From an uncultured Bacteroidales bacterium (GTDB taxonomy: Bacteria; Bacteroidota; Bacteroidia; Bacteroidales; UBA932): DNA of 64,000 nucleotides. Both the position numbers and the translations under genes were made by a program. Shown piece after piece: positions 1-8,528 of this stretch. Under the pieces are notes generated by a model. It was not told the DNA's origin. It ran no database searches and saw only the letters and a program-made list of their open reading frames with translations. How positions within the stretch are numbered: position 1 is the first letter of the stretch; each line of letters begins with the position of its first letter. The stretch spans positions 1-64,000 of the forward strand of contig CAJUEK010000007.1 of assembly GCA_910585445.1 (NCBI GenBank). The letters are read 5' to 3'.

Positions 1-36
1 ATTTGGATTCTGACACTCAATTAAAAATCGTAAAAT

Positions 37-301
37 TTTCGTGCTTTCGTACTGAGCTATTTTCAAATATTCGGTGCCAAGTTCAGATAACAGCATTGGA
101 ACAATTAAAAACCAAATACATACAATCAAAATTCAACTTCAAATAAACGTGCATAACTGTCAGTACAAAATCAGTACAGACAAGCACAACTCAGTACAAA
201 ATCATCCCCCAAGCGGTCAGTACTATTTTTGTGCTAACATAAAACATTGATACACAATAAAATATAACACACATATTGCCATTCAGTACAAAAGTACAAA
301 T
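37..301. repeat. Iteron-like cluster of AGTACAAAA sites
   Basis: The first 487 bases hold no gene. They contain repeated copies of TCAGTACAAAA or close variants: direct copies at 160-170, 171-179, 191-201 and 283-293, a shortened copy at 294-301, and inverted or variant copies at 37-44, 45-55 and 224-234 (AGCACAAAAA read on the minus strand). Copies in both orientations with uneven spacing suggest binding sites for a protein, such as a phage regulator, replication initiator or recombinase arm sites. No binding protein can be named. A short hairpin, GGGGA with TCCCC, follows at about 314-328. Confidence 0.45.
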
Positions 302-487
302 ATTTTGATGTTTTTGGGGAGGTATCCCCTGCAGTGTCAGGCAAAGCGCAGCTTACATCTGTGACTCCGGCAATACTTCCCTTACAGTTACGCAACGCAA
401 ACTATTGCATAATCATCATATTATTAGTAAATTAGAGCAATCATAGATGTCCCGTCAAACAATTATCGAAGTTATTAGATTTGTGAT

Positions 488-1033
488 ATGAAGACAAGTG
501 AAGACATAATGACAGTAGATGTCAAAGTCAGCAACGCTCTTAAAGAGTATGTCATATGCGTCAATGAGGGCCAGGATATCATCTTCCCCAAAAAGGGCTC
601 GCTGCTATGGAGCCTGATGAAGCTGCACCTCGACGTAGTGCCCAAATCATATAAACCTGTACCTCCGTCAGAAAGGCAGGATTATATCCGCATCGCACTT
701 CATAAGTCAAGGCGCACCAAGAGCTACAATGTAAATACCGGCAGAGTGATGGAAATCAACACACTCTTCAGGAATCACCTTGGGGAAGATGGCCAAAAGG
801 CCGTGGCCACTCATTTGGCAAGAGGGTTCAAACAGACATTCCGTGCATATATGGGCGGGGCGCTCAGCAACAATCAGGAACTGACCGTTCACGACGCGGT
901 ATATGAGTTCTGCAGCGATTACGGAATTACAATGGATTCCATCACTTATGAGATGCTGAGAAAGGATTGGTACCGCTTTTCCAAACGGTGCAAGTGCAAC
1001 GGCATCATACCTGTTGAACGACAGAACATGTAA
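488..1033 (+). CDS. Unknown phage protein, 181 aa
   Basis: I do not recognise this 181-residue protein. It is rich in Lys and Arg, with a basic stretch around residues 70-85 (SRRTKSYNV) and a cysteine pair near the C terminus (KRCKCNG). No membrane segment or signal peptide is visible. It lies first in the run of element genes in this window, directly behind the cluster of AGTACAAAA sites. Both its position and its basic character would suit a DNA-binding or regulatory protein of the element, but this is inference. The start at the ATG at 488 is the first in frame; a second ATG eight codons on is an alternative. Confidence 0.6.
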   Translation: MKTSEDIMTVDVKVSNALKEYVICVNEGQDIIFPKKGSLLWSLMKLHLDVVPKSYKPVPPSERQDYIRIALHKSRRTKSYNVNTGRVMEINTLFRNHLGEDGQKAVATHLARGFKQTFRAYMGGALSNNQELTVHDAVYEFCSDYGITMDSITYEMLRKDWYRFSKRCKCNGIIPVERQNM

Positions 1034-1096
1034 TCCTTTTCGTCTCATTTAAAACACTGAAATTCACATAAATATATAATCCAAAACGTCACAGGA

Positions 1097-1468
1097 ATGA
1101 GAGCAATATCTACACATTTTTGTCTGATTGAGCCATCATTGATCAGTCACAAGCTTCTTGAGGGAAAAACAATCCTTAAAGTTGACGAAGCAGAAGAATA
1201 TGCATCAGCAGACAACATCATTTTTTCACAGAAAGCCGAAAAGGGCTCAAATGGCAGATACTGGAGCCAGACCTTCAGGGCAGTAACAAAAGATGGGAAA
1301 ATTATGCGTCACAACGGATGCAAAATATACGTAGGAATATTCCTTACGGACGGAAGTCTCATGATTATCGGCACTGCTGCTGAAATTCCAGTGCTGACTG
1401 TCACGCCATATGAAAACGCTTATGTAGCAGAAGTTGCATTTGAGACTTCATTCCCGAACAAGCTCTGA
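1097..1468 (+). CDS. Unknown phage protein, 123 aa
   Basis: A 123-residue protein without recognised motifs. The sequence alternates short hydrophobic beta-like stretches (IYVGIFLTDGSLMIIGTA, then a Pro-rich turn and VAEVAFETSF), so an all-beta fold is likely. It lies 63 bp behind the previous gene and 79 bp in front of the head maturation protease gene, in the same direction, so it probably belongs to the structural module. Its size and beta-rich look would fit a small head or connector protein. This is a guess from context, not from homology. Confidence 0.55.
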   Translation: MRAISTHFCLIEPSLISHKLLEGKTILKVDEAEEYASADNIIFSQKAEKGSNGRYWSQTFRAVTKDGKIMRHNGCKIYVGIFLTDGSLMIIGTAAEIPVLTVTPYENAYVAEVAFETSFPNKL

Positions 1469-1547
1469 TGCCGACGTACATTCCATGATGTTATGTCCTA
1501 TGTTTAGTAGCTGTAGAAGCGTACATTTGCCATAAATCAAATTCAAT

Positions 1548-2393
1548 ATGGCAGATTTCAATCCTAAATTCAGGATAGTTTCAATAGCAGATGTACCTGT
1601 AACAGCAGAGCTGATGACAAAACTTCCGGAGGGAACAGCATATCAGGAAGCATTGGCAGATATGTCTTGCCCGGGATTGGCATTCCCATCAGACATTGAT
1701 ATACCAGACGGTTCCATCGCACTTCATCCGATATTCGGCATCGTAACCTGGGCTTCACGTTGGTATTTTTCTACGGAAAAATTCATTGCAAATCTCAAGG
1801 CAGCGGAAGAGAACCCTGCCATCATAGCACACCTTATCAGGATTGACAGCCCAGGCGGAGAAGCATTCGGATGCCACGAAGCATTTGTCGCAGTGAAACA
1901 ACTGAAAAAACCATGCATCGCCATAATAGACTCCATCTGTGCCTCTGGGGCATATTGGATTGCATGTGCAGCTGACAAGATATATGCAAGTTCCATGTTT
2001 TCCGAAATAGGGTCAATCGGGGCAATGGGAATAATCCGCAGTGAACGCAAATGGATGGAGAAACAAGGTTTTGAGGAAATCGTTTGCTATTCAAAACATT
2101 CTGACCTCAAGAACAAATTCGGAAGAGATGTTCTGGACGGGCATCCGGAAGAATATATAAGCCGGATGCTGGACCCACTCGCGGAACAATTCATTGCTGA
2201 CGTAAGAAGCACGAGAAAAATTCAAGACGGATCAGAAGCGCTGAGAGGACAGATATTCTACGCGGCCAATGCACAGTCTGAAAATCTTATTGATGGGGAA
2301 ATGTCAGTCTGTGATGCCATCTCCATCATAATATCAAAAGCGGAAGCAGACAAGGACATAAATATCAACAATCTTAATATTATTTTGGAATGA
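1548..2393 (+). CDS. S49/ClpP-like head maturation protease
   Basis: A 281-residue serine protease of the SppA/S49 and ClpP superfamily. In phages such proteins cleave scaffold and capsid precursors during head assembly. Visible marks are the DSPGG turn (about residues 99-103), the nucleophile motif CASGAYW (Ser near 130) and a later Lys in SDLKNKFGRD (about 185), the Ser-Lys dyad expected for S49. The GSIGAMG stretch just after the nucleophile is also typical. There is no signal peptide, unlike the housekeeping SppA. The stop overlaps the start of the capsid gene by 4 bp (ATGA), which implies coupled translation with its likely substrate. Confidence 0.85.
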   Translation: MADFNPKFRIVSIADVPVTAELMTKLPEGTAYQEALADMSCPGLAFPSDIDIPDGSIALHPIFGIVTWASRWYFSTEKFIANLKAAEENPAIIAHLIRIDSPGGEAFGCHEAFVAVKQLKKPCIAIIDSICASGAYWIACAADKIYASSMFSEIGSIGAMGIIRSERKWMEKQGFEEIVCYSKHSDLKNKFGRDVLDGHPEEYISRMLDPLAEQFIADVRSTRKIQDGSEALRGQIFYAANAQSENLIDGEMSVCDAISIIISKAEADKDININNLNIILE

Positions 2394-4267
2394 AATTTTT
2401 GGATTTTCTCAAACAGGCAGTAGCCAAGCTTGGACTTGAATCTAAATTCGCTGCCAAGGAGCTGAGTCCCGAAGAGCAGAAGTCGCTTATCAAGGCGTAT
2501 GAAGAAGCTTCCGGGAGCAAATTTTCTGATGATTTGGCCGCATATCAGGCTGCAGAAAGAGAAGCTGCGGAAAACCAGGCCATGGCAGAGGCATTCAAAG
2601 AGCTTGCGTCAGTATTCGGTAAAGAATCAGCATCGCATATGTCTCCGGATGCAGTTGTCTCTGACATAAAAAAGGAAATGTCGCATATGAAACAAACCAT
2701 CGAGACATTAGGGCGGATGAGCCAGGGGGATGAACCGGAAAAGAAAGTAGAACAGGAAAGAATCAACATTTCCGGAGCACATACCAAAGACTACGCCTTT
2801 GGCATTAAGCACCCGATGTTCAGCGCTCAGAAGAGGTGGAACAAAGCGGCAATTTGCGGAAAGAAGGATGACAAGGATGCGTCATATGAAGAACAGAGCG
2901 AGTTCAGAAAAGAATTCAACAAATTCGCCGAGAAGCTCTCTGAAAGATATGCTCAGCTTGTCCGCGACAACAGTCTGTCAGAAGTAAAGAAAGGCACAGC
3001 TGACTATTCTCTTCTCAAAGATGCTGAAATCGGAACACAGTATTTCATCCGCCGTATGGACGCACTCATTGCCCGTATAGAATCACTTCCCTCTCTCTCC
3101 GGCATCTTCCCTACCAGGTCCAACATCCAGGACGGCGATGTTCTGACAAACGTCCTGTTCAAGGAACTCTCACAGGCATACCAGAAAGGCCACATCTCAA
3201 AAGGCGGATATAAGCTTGAGCCGGAAAAAGCCAAAGTCCACAAGGTGATGATGAAATACCTGATAGAAGACATGTCCTGGATAGAGGAGTCATATCTCGG
3301 CTATCTCAACACATCAGGTTCAGACCCTGTAAAATGGTCCATGATTGAATGGCTCGTGCTCTGTATCGCGGAGCAGCTTAATGCGGAACAGATTGAGCGC
3401 GACATACTCGGTTATCGCGTTGAGCCTAAGGAGGGAGAAAGCGGAATGGGCATGTTCGCCTCCACCGGCGTAGTGCACCGTCTCATCTCATATTACGATG
3501 AGCACAAAGTGCTGCCGTTTGACGATGAGGATATTGCCGGTTACAACAAGAGCAATATCGGAGATGTCCTGGAGGCATTTATGGATTCCATTTCCGAGAA
3601 AGTGAAGAATGTTTCAAAATATGCCGTATATGTGAATGAGAAGCACAAGGCGTGGTACAAGGCATGGTACACTGCAAAATATGGCACCAATGCCGATTTC
3701 AGCGGAGTGAGGTTTACCGTTCCAAACCACGAAAACGAAATCATTTTCGTTCCTGGCATGAGGAACCTCAAGCTGATCTTTGCCACTATACCCGGGAACA
3801 TCCAGCTTTTGGAATTCGTTCCAGGAGAACGTAACAAGCTGACATTCCAAAGGGATCTTGAGGCCGTATGGGTCTGCTCATATTGGAAGTCAGGAGTAGG
3901 CGTGACCTTCTCGGGAGCCAAAAAGGACTCCATTGAGGAGCTGAAAAAAGCAGACGGCGCAGACCAGATGATTTTCATGAACTGGCCTGCAGTCACACTG
4001 GCCCCGGACGCTGCCGAACTCAACGGCAAGACCGACATCATCTTCCGTACCGGAGCCAACACAAAAGTGACAGTCCTCACTGACATAACAGATGCGCAGG
4101 AGGATATGATCTACCGTATCGAGCTCGGTGACAGCACTCATCCTTCCAAGATTGACAAGACCGGCAAGTTCGACCAGCTGACTTCGGCCTGGGCACCTTC
4201 AAAGACCGGAGAATATATAAAGCTGTACTACAAGGACGGTAAGTTCTACGATGTGGACAGAGGTTGA
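2390..4267 (+). CDS. Scaffold-major capsid fusion protein
   Basis: A 625-residue protein directly behind the protease. Residues 1-125 are charged, Ala/Glu-rich and probably helical, as in a scaffold or delta domain that the protease would remove. Residues 170-500 resemble the major capsid proteins of Bacteroidota phages: a long helical segment (ESLPSLSGIFPTR, near 225) is followed by mixed alpha/beta regions. Residues 500-625 look like a separate beta domain (VTVLTDI and GEYIKLYYKDGKFYDVD), perhaps a surface decoration domain. The assignment rests on gene order, the protease partner and overall layout; no short motif proves it. Confidence 0.7.
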   Translation: MKFLDFLKQAVAKLGLESKFAAKELSPEEQKSLIKAYEEASGSKFSDDLAAYQAAEREAAENQAMAEAFKELASVFGKESASHMSPDAVVSDIKKEMSHMKQTIETLGRMSQGDEPEKKVEQERINISGAHTKDYAFGIKHPMFSAQKRWNKAAICGKKDDKDASYEEQSEFRKEFNKFAEKLSERYAQLVRDNSLSEVKKGTADYSLLKDAEIGTQYFIRRMDALIARIESLPSLSGIFPTRSNIQDGDVLTNVLFKELSQAYQKGHISKGGYKLEPEKAKVHKVMMKYLIEDMSWIEESYLGYLNTSGSDPVKWSMIEWLVLCIAEQLNAEQIERDILGYRVEPKEGESGMGMFASTGVVHRLISYYDEHKVLPFDDEDIAGYNKSNIGDVLEAFMDSISEKVKNVSKYAVYVNEKHKAWYKAWYTAKYGTNADFSGVRFTVPNHENEIIFVPGMRNLKLIFATIPGNIQLLEFVPGERNKLTFQRDLEAVWVCSYWKSGVGVTFSGAKKDSIEELKKADGADQMIFMNWPAVTLAPDAAELNGKTDIIFRTGANTKVTVLTDITDAQEDMIYRIELGDSTHPSKIDKTGKFDQLTSAWAPSKTGEYIKLYYKDGKFYDVDRG

Positions 4268-4288
4268 CATGATTAAAACTTATGCAAT

Positions 4289-4840
4289 ATGACAATTAAC
4301 ACATTTGACGACATCCCGGCAGTAAATGACCGTGACACCCACGGCAAGAGAATCTATCACAAGGTTTTCCTGCTAAAGGAAGACGATGTCAACTACAGCA
4401 GATTGCCTGCGATTGACGACAGCGCACGCACATGCGAAGAGTTTGTCCTCAAAGCAAATGCTGACGGCTGGAAATGCTTCAGCTACGTAAGGAACACACT
4501 CGAAGAGACCTCGGAGTCAAGCAAAGGTGACATCACATCTACTGTCACAAATACTTTCTCCGGAACGCTCGGAGGTTCAAGGCCTGTAATTGACAGGTTC
4601 ATTGAAAACCATCAGGGAGACAATTTCTTCATAGGGTACATAGACATTTACTCCGGAAAGAAATACATACTCGGAAGGCCTTATTCTCCGATGCAGCTTA
4701 CTGCTTTCAAGAGATTGAACGGCAAGGACAGCGCATCATGCGACACGACCTTTACCAACGAGTCGTTCTTCCAGCCTCTGGAATATCTCGGAAATTTCCC
4801 TCTGAATCCTGAAGATGACGGGATGGGCTCCGAAGAGTAA
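4289..4840 (+). CDS. Probable tail-tube-like structural protein
   Basis: A 183-residue acidic protein, 21 bp behind the capsid gene. Residues 70-175 show alternating polar and hydrophobic strands with many Ser, Thr and Gly (ITSTVTNTFSGTLGG, then FIGYIDIYSGKKYILGRPYSP), which suits a phage tube or major tail protein. I recognise no signature motif. A rho-independent terminator follows it, so it ends a transcription unit with the protease and capsid. A structural role is well supported by context; tube rather than another virion protein is a guess. Confidence 0.55.
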   Translation: MTINTFDDIPAVNDRDTHGKRIYHKVFLLKEDDVNYSRLPAIDDSARTCEEFVLKANADGWKCFSYVRNTLEETSESSKGDITSTVTNTFSGTLGGSRPVIDRFIENHQGDNFFIGYIDIYSGKKYILGRPYSPMQLTAFKRLNGKDSASCDTTFTNESFFQPLEYLGNFPLNPEDDGMGSEE

Positions 4841-4862
4841 CCTGACTATGTTTTTCTGATAT

Positions 4863-4889
4863 GGGCTGTCCGTCAAAGGCAGCCCTTTT
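4863..4889 (+). terminator. Rho-independent terminator after the capsid genes
   Basis: GGGCTG (4863-4868) pairs with CAGCCC (4880-4885) over an 11-base loop and is followed by TTTT. It separates the capsid unit from the packaging unit. An open frame starting at ATG 4861 would run through this hairpin, so the next gene's start is placed at 4903. Confidence 0.75.
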
Positions 4890-4902
4890 AACACTCTACA
4901 TT

Positions 4903-5286
4903 ATGTATGACTTTAAAGAAAGACAGGCGCTTACAAGAAAAATAGCATCGCCAGAAAACATAAGCATCTATCGTGAGCTGTTGTCAGCATATGGAAGCAG
5001 GCAGGCAAGGACGCTGATGAGCGACAAGGTTCAGCTTGCACGTATGCTTGTATATGAACTTTTAGGATATTGCCGGGCAGATGAAATCATCGCGTCCTGC
5101 AAGATGCCAGACACAGCAGCCTCCCGAAAATCACATCATCAAACGCAGGAATCAGTAAAAAAAAAGTCAGCAAATTTGATGAATATCCTAGAATCCCGTG
5201 GAAAGAGCTTGATGACCCGGTTGTCAGGACTGCGGACAGCATCTATTCGGATAGGATCAATTGCTGGAGCAGACTCAAAGAAATAG
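4903..5286 (+). CDS. Zero-frame part of a probable frameshift gene
   Basis: Read without frameshift this gives 127 residues. The first 87 or so (up to the Lys run) look like a normal soluble protein (SIYRELLSAYGSRQARTLM, then YELLGYCRADEIIAS). The last 40 residues are Arg/Ser/Ile-rich and look like out-of-frame translation. At 5160-5166 the frame contains A AAA AAG, a classic bacterial -1 slippery heptamer inside a run of nine A. Moving to the -1 frame gives a well-formed continuation to 5666. The start is set at ATG 4903 because the earlier ATG at 4861 lies inside the terminator hairpin. I do not recognise the family. Confidence 0.6.
   Translation: MYDFKERQALTRKIASPENISIYRELLSAYGSRQARTLMSDKVQLARMLVYELLGYCRADEIIASCKMPDTAASRKSHHQTQESVKKKSANLMNILESRGKSLMTRLSGLRTASIRIGSIAGADSKK
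5147..5166 (+). promoter_or_regulatory. Candidate -1 ribosomal frameshift site
   Basis: The zero frame reads GTA AAA AAA AAG, so the heptamer A AAA AAG sits exactly in phase at 5160-5166. An AGGA at 5147-5150 lies nine bases upstream, similar to the stimulatory SD-like element of dnaX. I see no strong stem-loop just downstream. The nine-A run could equally allow transcriptional slippage, or mark an ordinary indel. Confidence 0.5.
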
Positions 5287-5666
5287 ACTCTCACCTGGAT
5301 ACTGAAGCTGATACAGACCTATTGGCCGAGTACATTGACAAATCCATAAGGATGTCACTATGCTTCGATGAACTGAGAAGCTTTAATGACAATGGACGTT
5401 TTCTCGGAAAACACCATTTCGTATCCAGACAAAGTGAACGTGAAAAAATATTTCAAGACTTGACAAACAATCCGGAAAAATACTTTGAGGACAGGAAGAA
5501 CATTGAACTGAATATATCAAGATATTCGTCCTATCTCAAGAACAACCGACACAGTGACCTCAAGAAAAGACAATACGAAGAATGCCTGAACAGGCACAAG
5601 GCGACCTTAAGGTTGTATAAGGAATGTTTCAATGATTTTGTGAATGGAAAAAGAATACCAGGATGA
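5163..5666 (+). CDS. Minus-one-frame extension of the frameshift gene
   Basis: Joined after the slippery site, this frame adds 166-167 residues, giving a 254-residue fusion. It continues at once with protein-like sequence: SKFDEYPRIPWKELDDPVV, then helical stretches to the end at NGKRIPG. The frame is open through the slip site but has no good start codon of its own before the ATG at 5352, well inside the conserved-looking part, so independent translation is unlikely. It overlaps the next gene by 23 bp. In tailed phages a -1 frameshift commonly makes the two forms of the tail assembly chaperone. Here the gene lies just before the terminase genes, so that role is not assured. Confidence 0.55.
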   Translation, partial: KVSKFDEYPRIPWKELDDPVVRTADSIYSDRINCWSRLKEIDSHLDTEADTDLLAEYIDKSIRMSLCFDELRSFNDNGRFLGKHHFVSRQSEREKIFQDLTNNPEKYFEDRKNIELNISRYSSYLKNNRHSDLKKRQYEECLNRHKATLRLYKECFNDFVNGKRIPG

Positions 5667-5958
5667 TTTTATTGCAAGAGTAAAAGACCTTGCGACAATC
5701 CAACTTACACCATCCCAAATAGCTGAAAGGCTATCGCTCACCGGTTCTGGGCGCAGAGCATTCATGAGGGACATAAAAAACAAGAAACATCCCCTATATG
5801 CTGCATACACAGACTCCAGGGAGAACGGCAGCCAGGACATCATGTGCACATTGCATTCCATAGCCTCCGATGGTGACATCGATGCCATTGAACTTAGCGC
5901 AAGACTCACCAAGGAGGCCGATGTCAACGAACTCAAAAAAGAACTTTTCGGCATATGA
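5644..5958 (+). CDS. Small HTH-type phage protein, 104 aa
   Basis: A 104-residue protein that starts inside the end of the previous gene. Residues 14-45 (LATIQLTPSQIAERLSLTG) look like a helix-turn-helix of the kind found at the N terminus of small terminase subunits, which bind the packaging site on phage DNA. The rest is helical and charged. It overlaps the following gene by 4 bp (ATGA). With the large terminase two genes on, a role in packaging is the likeliest, but the next gene could also be the small terminase. Confidence 0.55.
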   Translation: MEKEYQDDFIARVKDLATIQLTPSQIAERLSLTGSGRRAFMRDIKNKKHPLYAAYTDSRENGSQDIMCTLHSIASDGDIDAIELSARLTKEADVNELKKELFGI

Positions 5959-6596
5959 ACGACAGGCTTGACAAACTCCGGTCTTATGATACAGACACCG
6001 TCAGGAACTACCTCAATACGAGGGAAAGCTACACAATACCGCCGGATATGCAGCGCTACATACTGTATCTGAATTCTGCTGCAAGCATTATCCATCACAA
6101 CGGAACAAATCTCACAAGAGCCTCAAAAGCGCTCATGCTTGAATATCCTGAACTGACATTTGCACAAGCCAAAAGAATATATTACGATGCAATTGAATAC
6201 TTCTATATTGACGACACTGTCTCTGCCCGTGCCTGGGATATGGTTTTTGCCGATCAATTTGAGGACCTGAAGAATCTTGCGATAAAAGAAGACAAGCTTG
6301 ATGTCGCACGGAAATGCATGGAGAAGGCACACGAGCTCAGAACTATGACGCGCGAGTCGCTTGATTATGACTGGGAACCTCCTGTATTCCTCATATCAAC
6401 GACCGTCAAGCCGGAAGACCTCGGATTCAAAAGCCAGAAACTCCTGGAAATAGCCAAGCGTGCGGAAGACAAGGAATTGAAAATCATGATTGATTCACTT
6501 GAGACGACCGATACCGAAAAACGCCGGCTCTATAAAGAAGCGAACATAAAAGACGCCGAATATATAAAAGTTGACGAATCTGATGAAGAACTGTAA
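5955..6596 (+). CDS. Probable terminase small subunit or packaging protein
   Basis: A 213-residue, mostly helical protein directly in front of the large terminase, which starts inside its last codons. The central part (LTFAQAKRIYYDAIEYFY, near 70-87, then AWDMVFADQFEDLKNLA) resembles proteins that sit beside the large terminase in Bacteroidota phages. The C-terminal tail is acidic (KVDESDEEL). A terminase small subunit is inferred mainly from position. Translational coupling with both neighbours, by overlaps of 4 and 14 bp, supports joint function. Confidence 0.55.
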   Translation: MNDRLDKLRSYDTDTVRNYLNTRESYTIPPDMQRYILYLNSAASIIHHNGTNLTRASKALMLEYPELTFAQAKRIYYDAIEYFYIDDTVSARAWDMVFADQFEDLKNLAIKEDKLDVARKCMEKAHELRTMTRESLDYDWEPPVFLISTTVKPEDLGFKSQKLLEIAKRAEDKELKIMIDSLETTDTEKRRLYKEANIKDAEYIKVDESDEEL

Positions 6597-8286
6597 GGAC
6601 ACTTCAACTGATTTCCTTGAAATCTATCAGAACACTGCCCAAGCCCTTGCGACAATAGTTGATCCGAACAAGCTGATAACGGTAGCCGGGCGCGGAACAG
6701 GAAAGACGACCCACATCACATCCCCACGTATTTTAAGAGTCGCATCGGAAATGCCGCGCGAGACCTCGGTAATATCACACAAATCATACGTGGCCCTCTT
6801 CGCCAATGTCATCCCTGCAGTACTGTCATTTTTCCGCAGTGACGGGGCAAACGGACGTCCCCTGTTGTCAGAAGGCAAAGACTATGTCATCGGAGAAAAA
6901 GACTTGCCGCGGCACTTCACACCACCCAGGACCCCTGTACTGTATCCGGAGCACTCGATAGTATTTGCAAATGGACATGTTCTGCAGGCCGTTTCCGTAG
7001 ACCGGCCGGACTCCATTGCCGGTTCTTCCGTCGTACATGGTTTTTTTGAGGAAATGAAGCACTCTGACGGAGAAAAACTCAGGACCAGGATAATTCCGGC
7101 CATCAGGACCTCAAGAATCAGCAGCGGAAGCGCAGCGCACAACTCCCATCTGCACGGAGGCATAACAGGCGTTTCCGACATAGGACGCGTATCTGCCGGA
7201 GAAGACAACTGGTTTACCGATTATGAAAAAGACGTGGATGAGCAGCTGATATCCGACATAATTTCTTTAAGCCTGCATGTAAACAAGGCCCTGGTGAATA
7301 TCCGGCTGCAGGAGAAGATACAGCAAAGCCAGTCGATATTAAAGCGGTACCGGCCTGTCCTTAACAAACTTCGCAAACAGGCGACACTCTATCTGCGTGT
7401 CAGCACATTCATAAACAGGGACGTTCTCGGTCTGGAATACTTCAAGACGCAGAGGGAAATGCTTTCGGCGTCAGAATTCCTCTCGTCCATCTGCTCAATC
7501 GGTGACCGCAACTATGAAAACCTGTTCTTTGAATTATGGAACGAAGACAGGCACACGTATAACGATTCGTATAAATACGACATCCTGACAAAACTCACAC
7601 TCAAAGACACTTTCAGGATTGACGCATCATATCTGAAATATTTTGACCCTTCAGAAAAGCTGCTTCTCGGCTATGATCCGGGAAGCTTTGCCTCAATTGT
7701 CGCGGCACAGGAAAAACCATCTGAGAATATGCTGCGCATACTGAAGGAATTTTTCGTTTATCCTCCCCAGGATATCGCGGATCTTGCCGGTGCTGTCAGC
7801 GCATTCTTTTCATGCTCAAAATTCAGACGCATCGACCTTTATTACGACCGTGCCGGAAACAAGAAAAACCATAAACGCGCCAACGAGACAGATGCGAAAG
7901 AGCTGAAGGCCGAACTTGAGAAATACGGGTGGACAGTCACACTGAAAAATCTCGGCCAGGCCACTATCTTCCACTGGCAGCATCACAGACTCTGGAAACG
8001 TCTTCTTGCCGAAAATGAGCGCCCGGTTCCAAGGATAAGAATTGACTCGAACGAATGCCCTAACCTGGTCAGCGCAATGTACTGCTGCAAGAAGATTCCG
8101 GGCTCGTCTCCCGTAGAGCTCGACAAGTCTCCGGAAAGGAAAGTTGACATAAGACTGCAGGCTGGGCTCACCCCTCAGATACCATCAGCAATGACATATC
8201 TCGTATGGGGACTTTATGAAAAATTCTTCCCAGGTTTGAAAAATACGCACATTTCAGGTGCAGGAATAACCAATTTCGGCCTCTGA
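6583..8286 (+). CDS. Terminase large subunit
   Basis: This packaging motor has an N-terminal ATPase and a C-terminal RNase H-like nuclease and cuts and translocates phage DNA into the prohead. The Walker A is GRGTGKTT (about residues 38-45). A Walker B-like segment ending in acidic residues is VHGFFEEM (about 150). The nuclease domain begins with LLGYDPG (metal-binding Asp, near 365) and continues with DLYYDRAG, which offers a second Asp. Length, 567 residues, is normal for the family. The ATG at 6583 is preferred over an earlier TTG in frame at 6571. A short intergenic stretch of 242 bp follows, with a 22-codon open frame at 8300 that I do not regard as a gene. Confidence 0.88.
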   Translation: MKNCKDTSTDFLEIYQNTAQALATIVDPNKLITVAGRGTGKTTHITSPRILRVASEMPRETSVISHKSYVALFANVIPAVLSFFRSDGANGRPLLSEGKDYVIGEKDLPRHFTPPRTPVLYPEHSIVFANGHVLQAVSVDRPDSIAGSSVVHGFFEEMKHSDGEKLRTRIIPAIRTSRISSGSAAHNSHLHGGITGVSDIGRVSAGEDNWFTDYEKDVDEQLISDIISLSLHVNKALVNIRLQEKIQQSQSILKRYRPVLNKLRKQATLYLRVSTFINRDVLGLEYFKTQREMLSASEFLSSICSIGDRNYENLFFELWNEDRHTYNDSYKYDILTKLTLKDTFRIDASYLKYFDPSEKLLLGYDPGSFASIVAAQEKPSENMLRILKEFFVYPPQDIADLAGAVSAFFSCSKFRRIDLYYDRAGNKKNHKRANETDAKELKAELEKYGWTVTLKNLGQATIFHWQHHRLWKRLLAENERPVPRIRIDSNECPNLVSAMYCCKKIPGSSPVELDKSPERKVDIRLQAGLTPQIPSAMTYLVWGLYEKFFPGLKNTHISGAGITNFGL

Positions 8287-8480
8287 TTTTCACAAAAACA
8301 TGCCGGATTTTGATACTTTTGGACGTTTTAGATTTGCCCAATATACTATCACTCATTCAATTGACTGAAAAATTTACAGGCAATTTCCATTTTATCCGCT
8401 TAAAGCGCCCGAGGCCACTGGTTTTTCGGACTGCATTGCACTGCCCGCAAAGCCGGACATATGACAAAACGATTCTGTCC

Positions 8481-8511
8481 TTTCGCTTGTGCAATACACG
8501 GAATACTTTTG
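8481..8511 (+). promoter_or_regulatory. Candidate Bacteroidota promoter
   Basis: TTTC at 8481-8484, 19 bases, then TACTTTTG at 8504-8511. The -7 element matches TAnnTTTG exactly and the -33 is three of four. It would start a transcript a few bases before the ATG at 8529, ahead of the portal genes. Confidence 0.5.
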
Positions 8512-8528
8512 CAATAAATCTTGATGGA

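Noticed and set aside
476..483. TAGATTTG as promoter of the first gene
   Set aside because: It matches the -7 box but lies four bases before the start codon and has no -33 element.
1..500. Left attachment site of the element
   Set aside because: I searched for the tRNA 3' half (for example GAGGACTCGAACCTCC) and saw no copy. The left end must be outside.
1548..2393. Housekeeping SppA signal peptide peptidase
   Set aside because: There is no signal peptide or membrane segment, and the gene is coupled to a capsid gene.
4861..4902. Start at ATG 4861 for the frameshift gene
   Set aside because: It would place the coding start inside a clear terminator hairpin. ATG 4903 follows it.
8310..8528. 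Extension of the 103-aa phage protein to TTG 8310
   Set aside because: The N-terminal part does not look like the family and a consensus promoter lies inside it. The 22-codon frame at 8300 is also too short to support.
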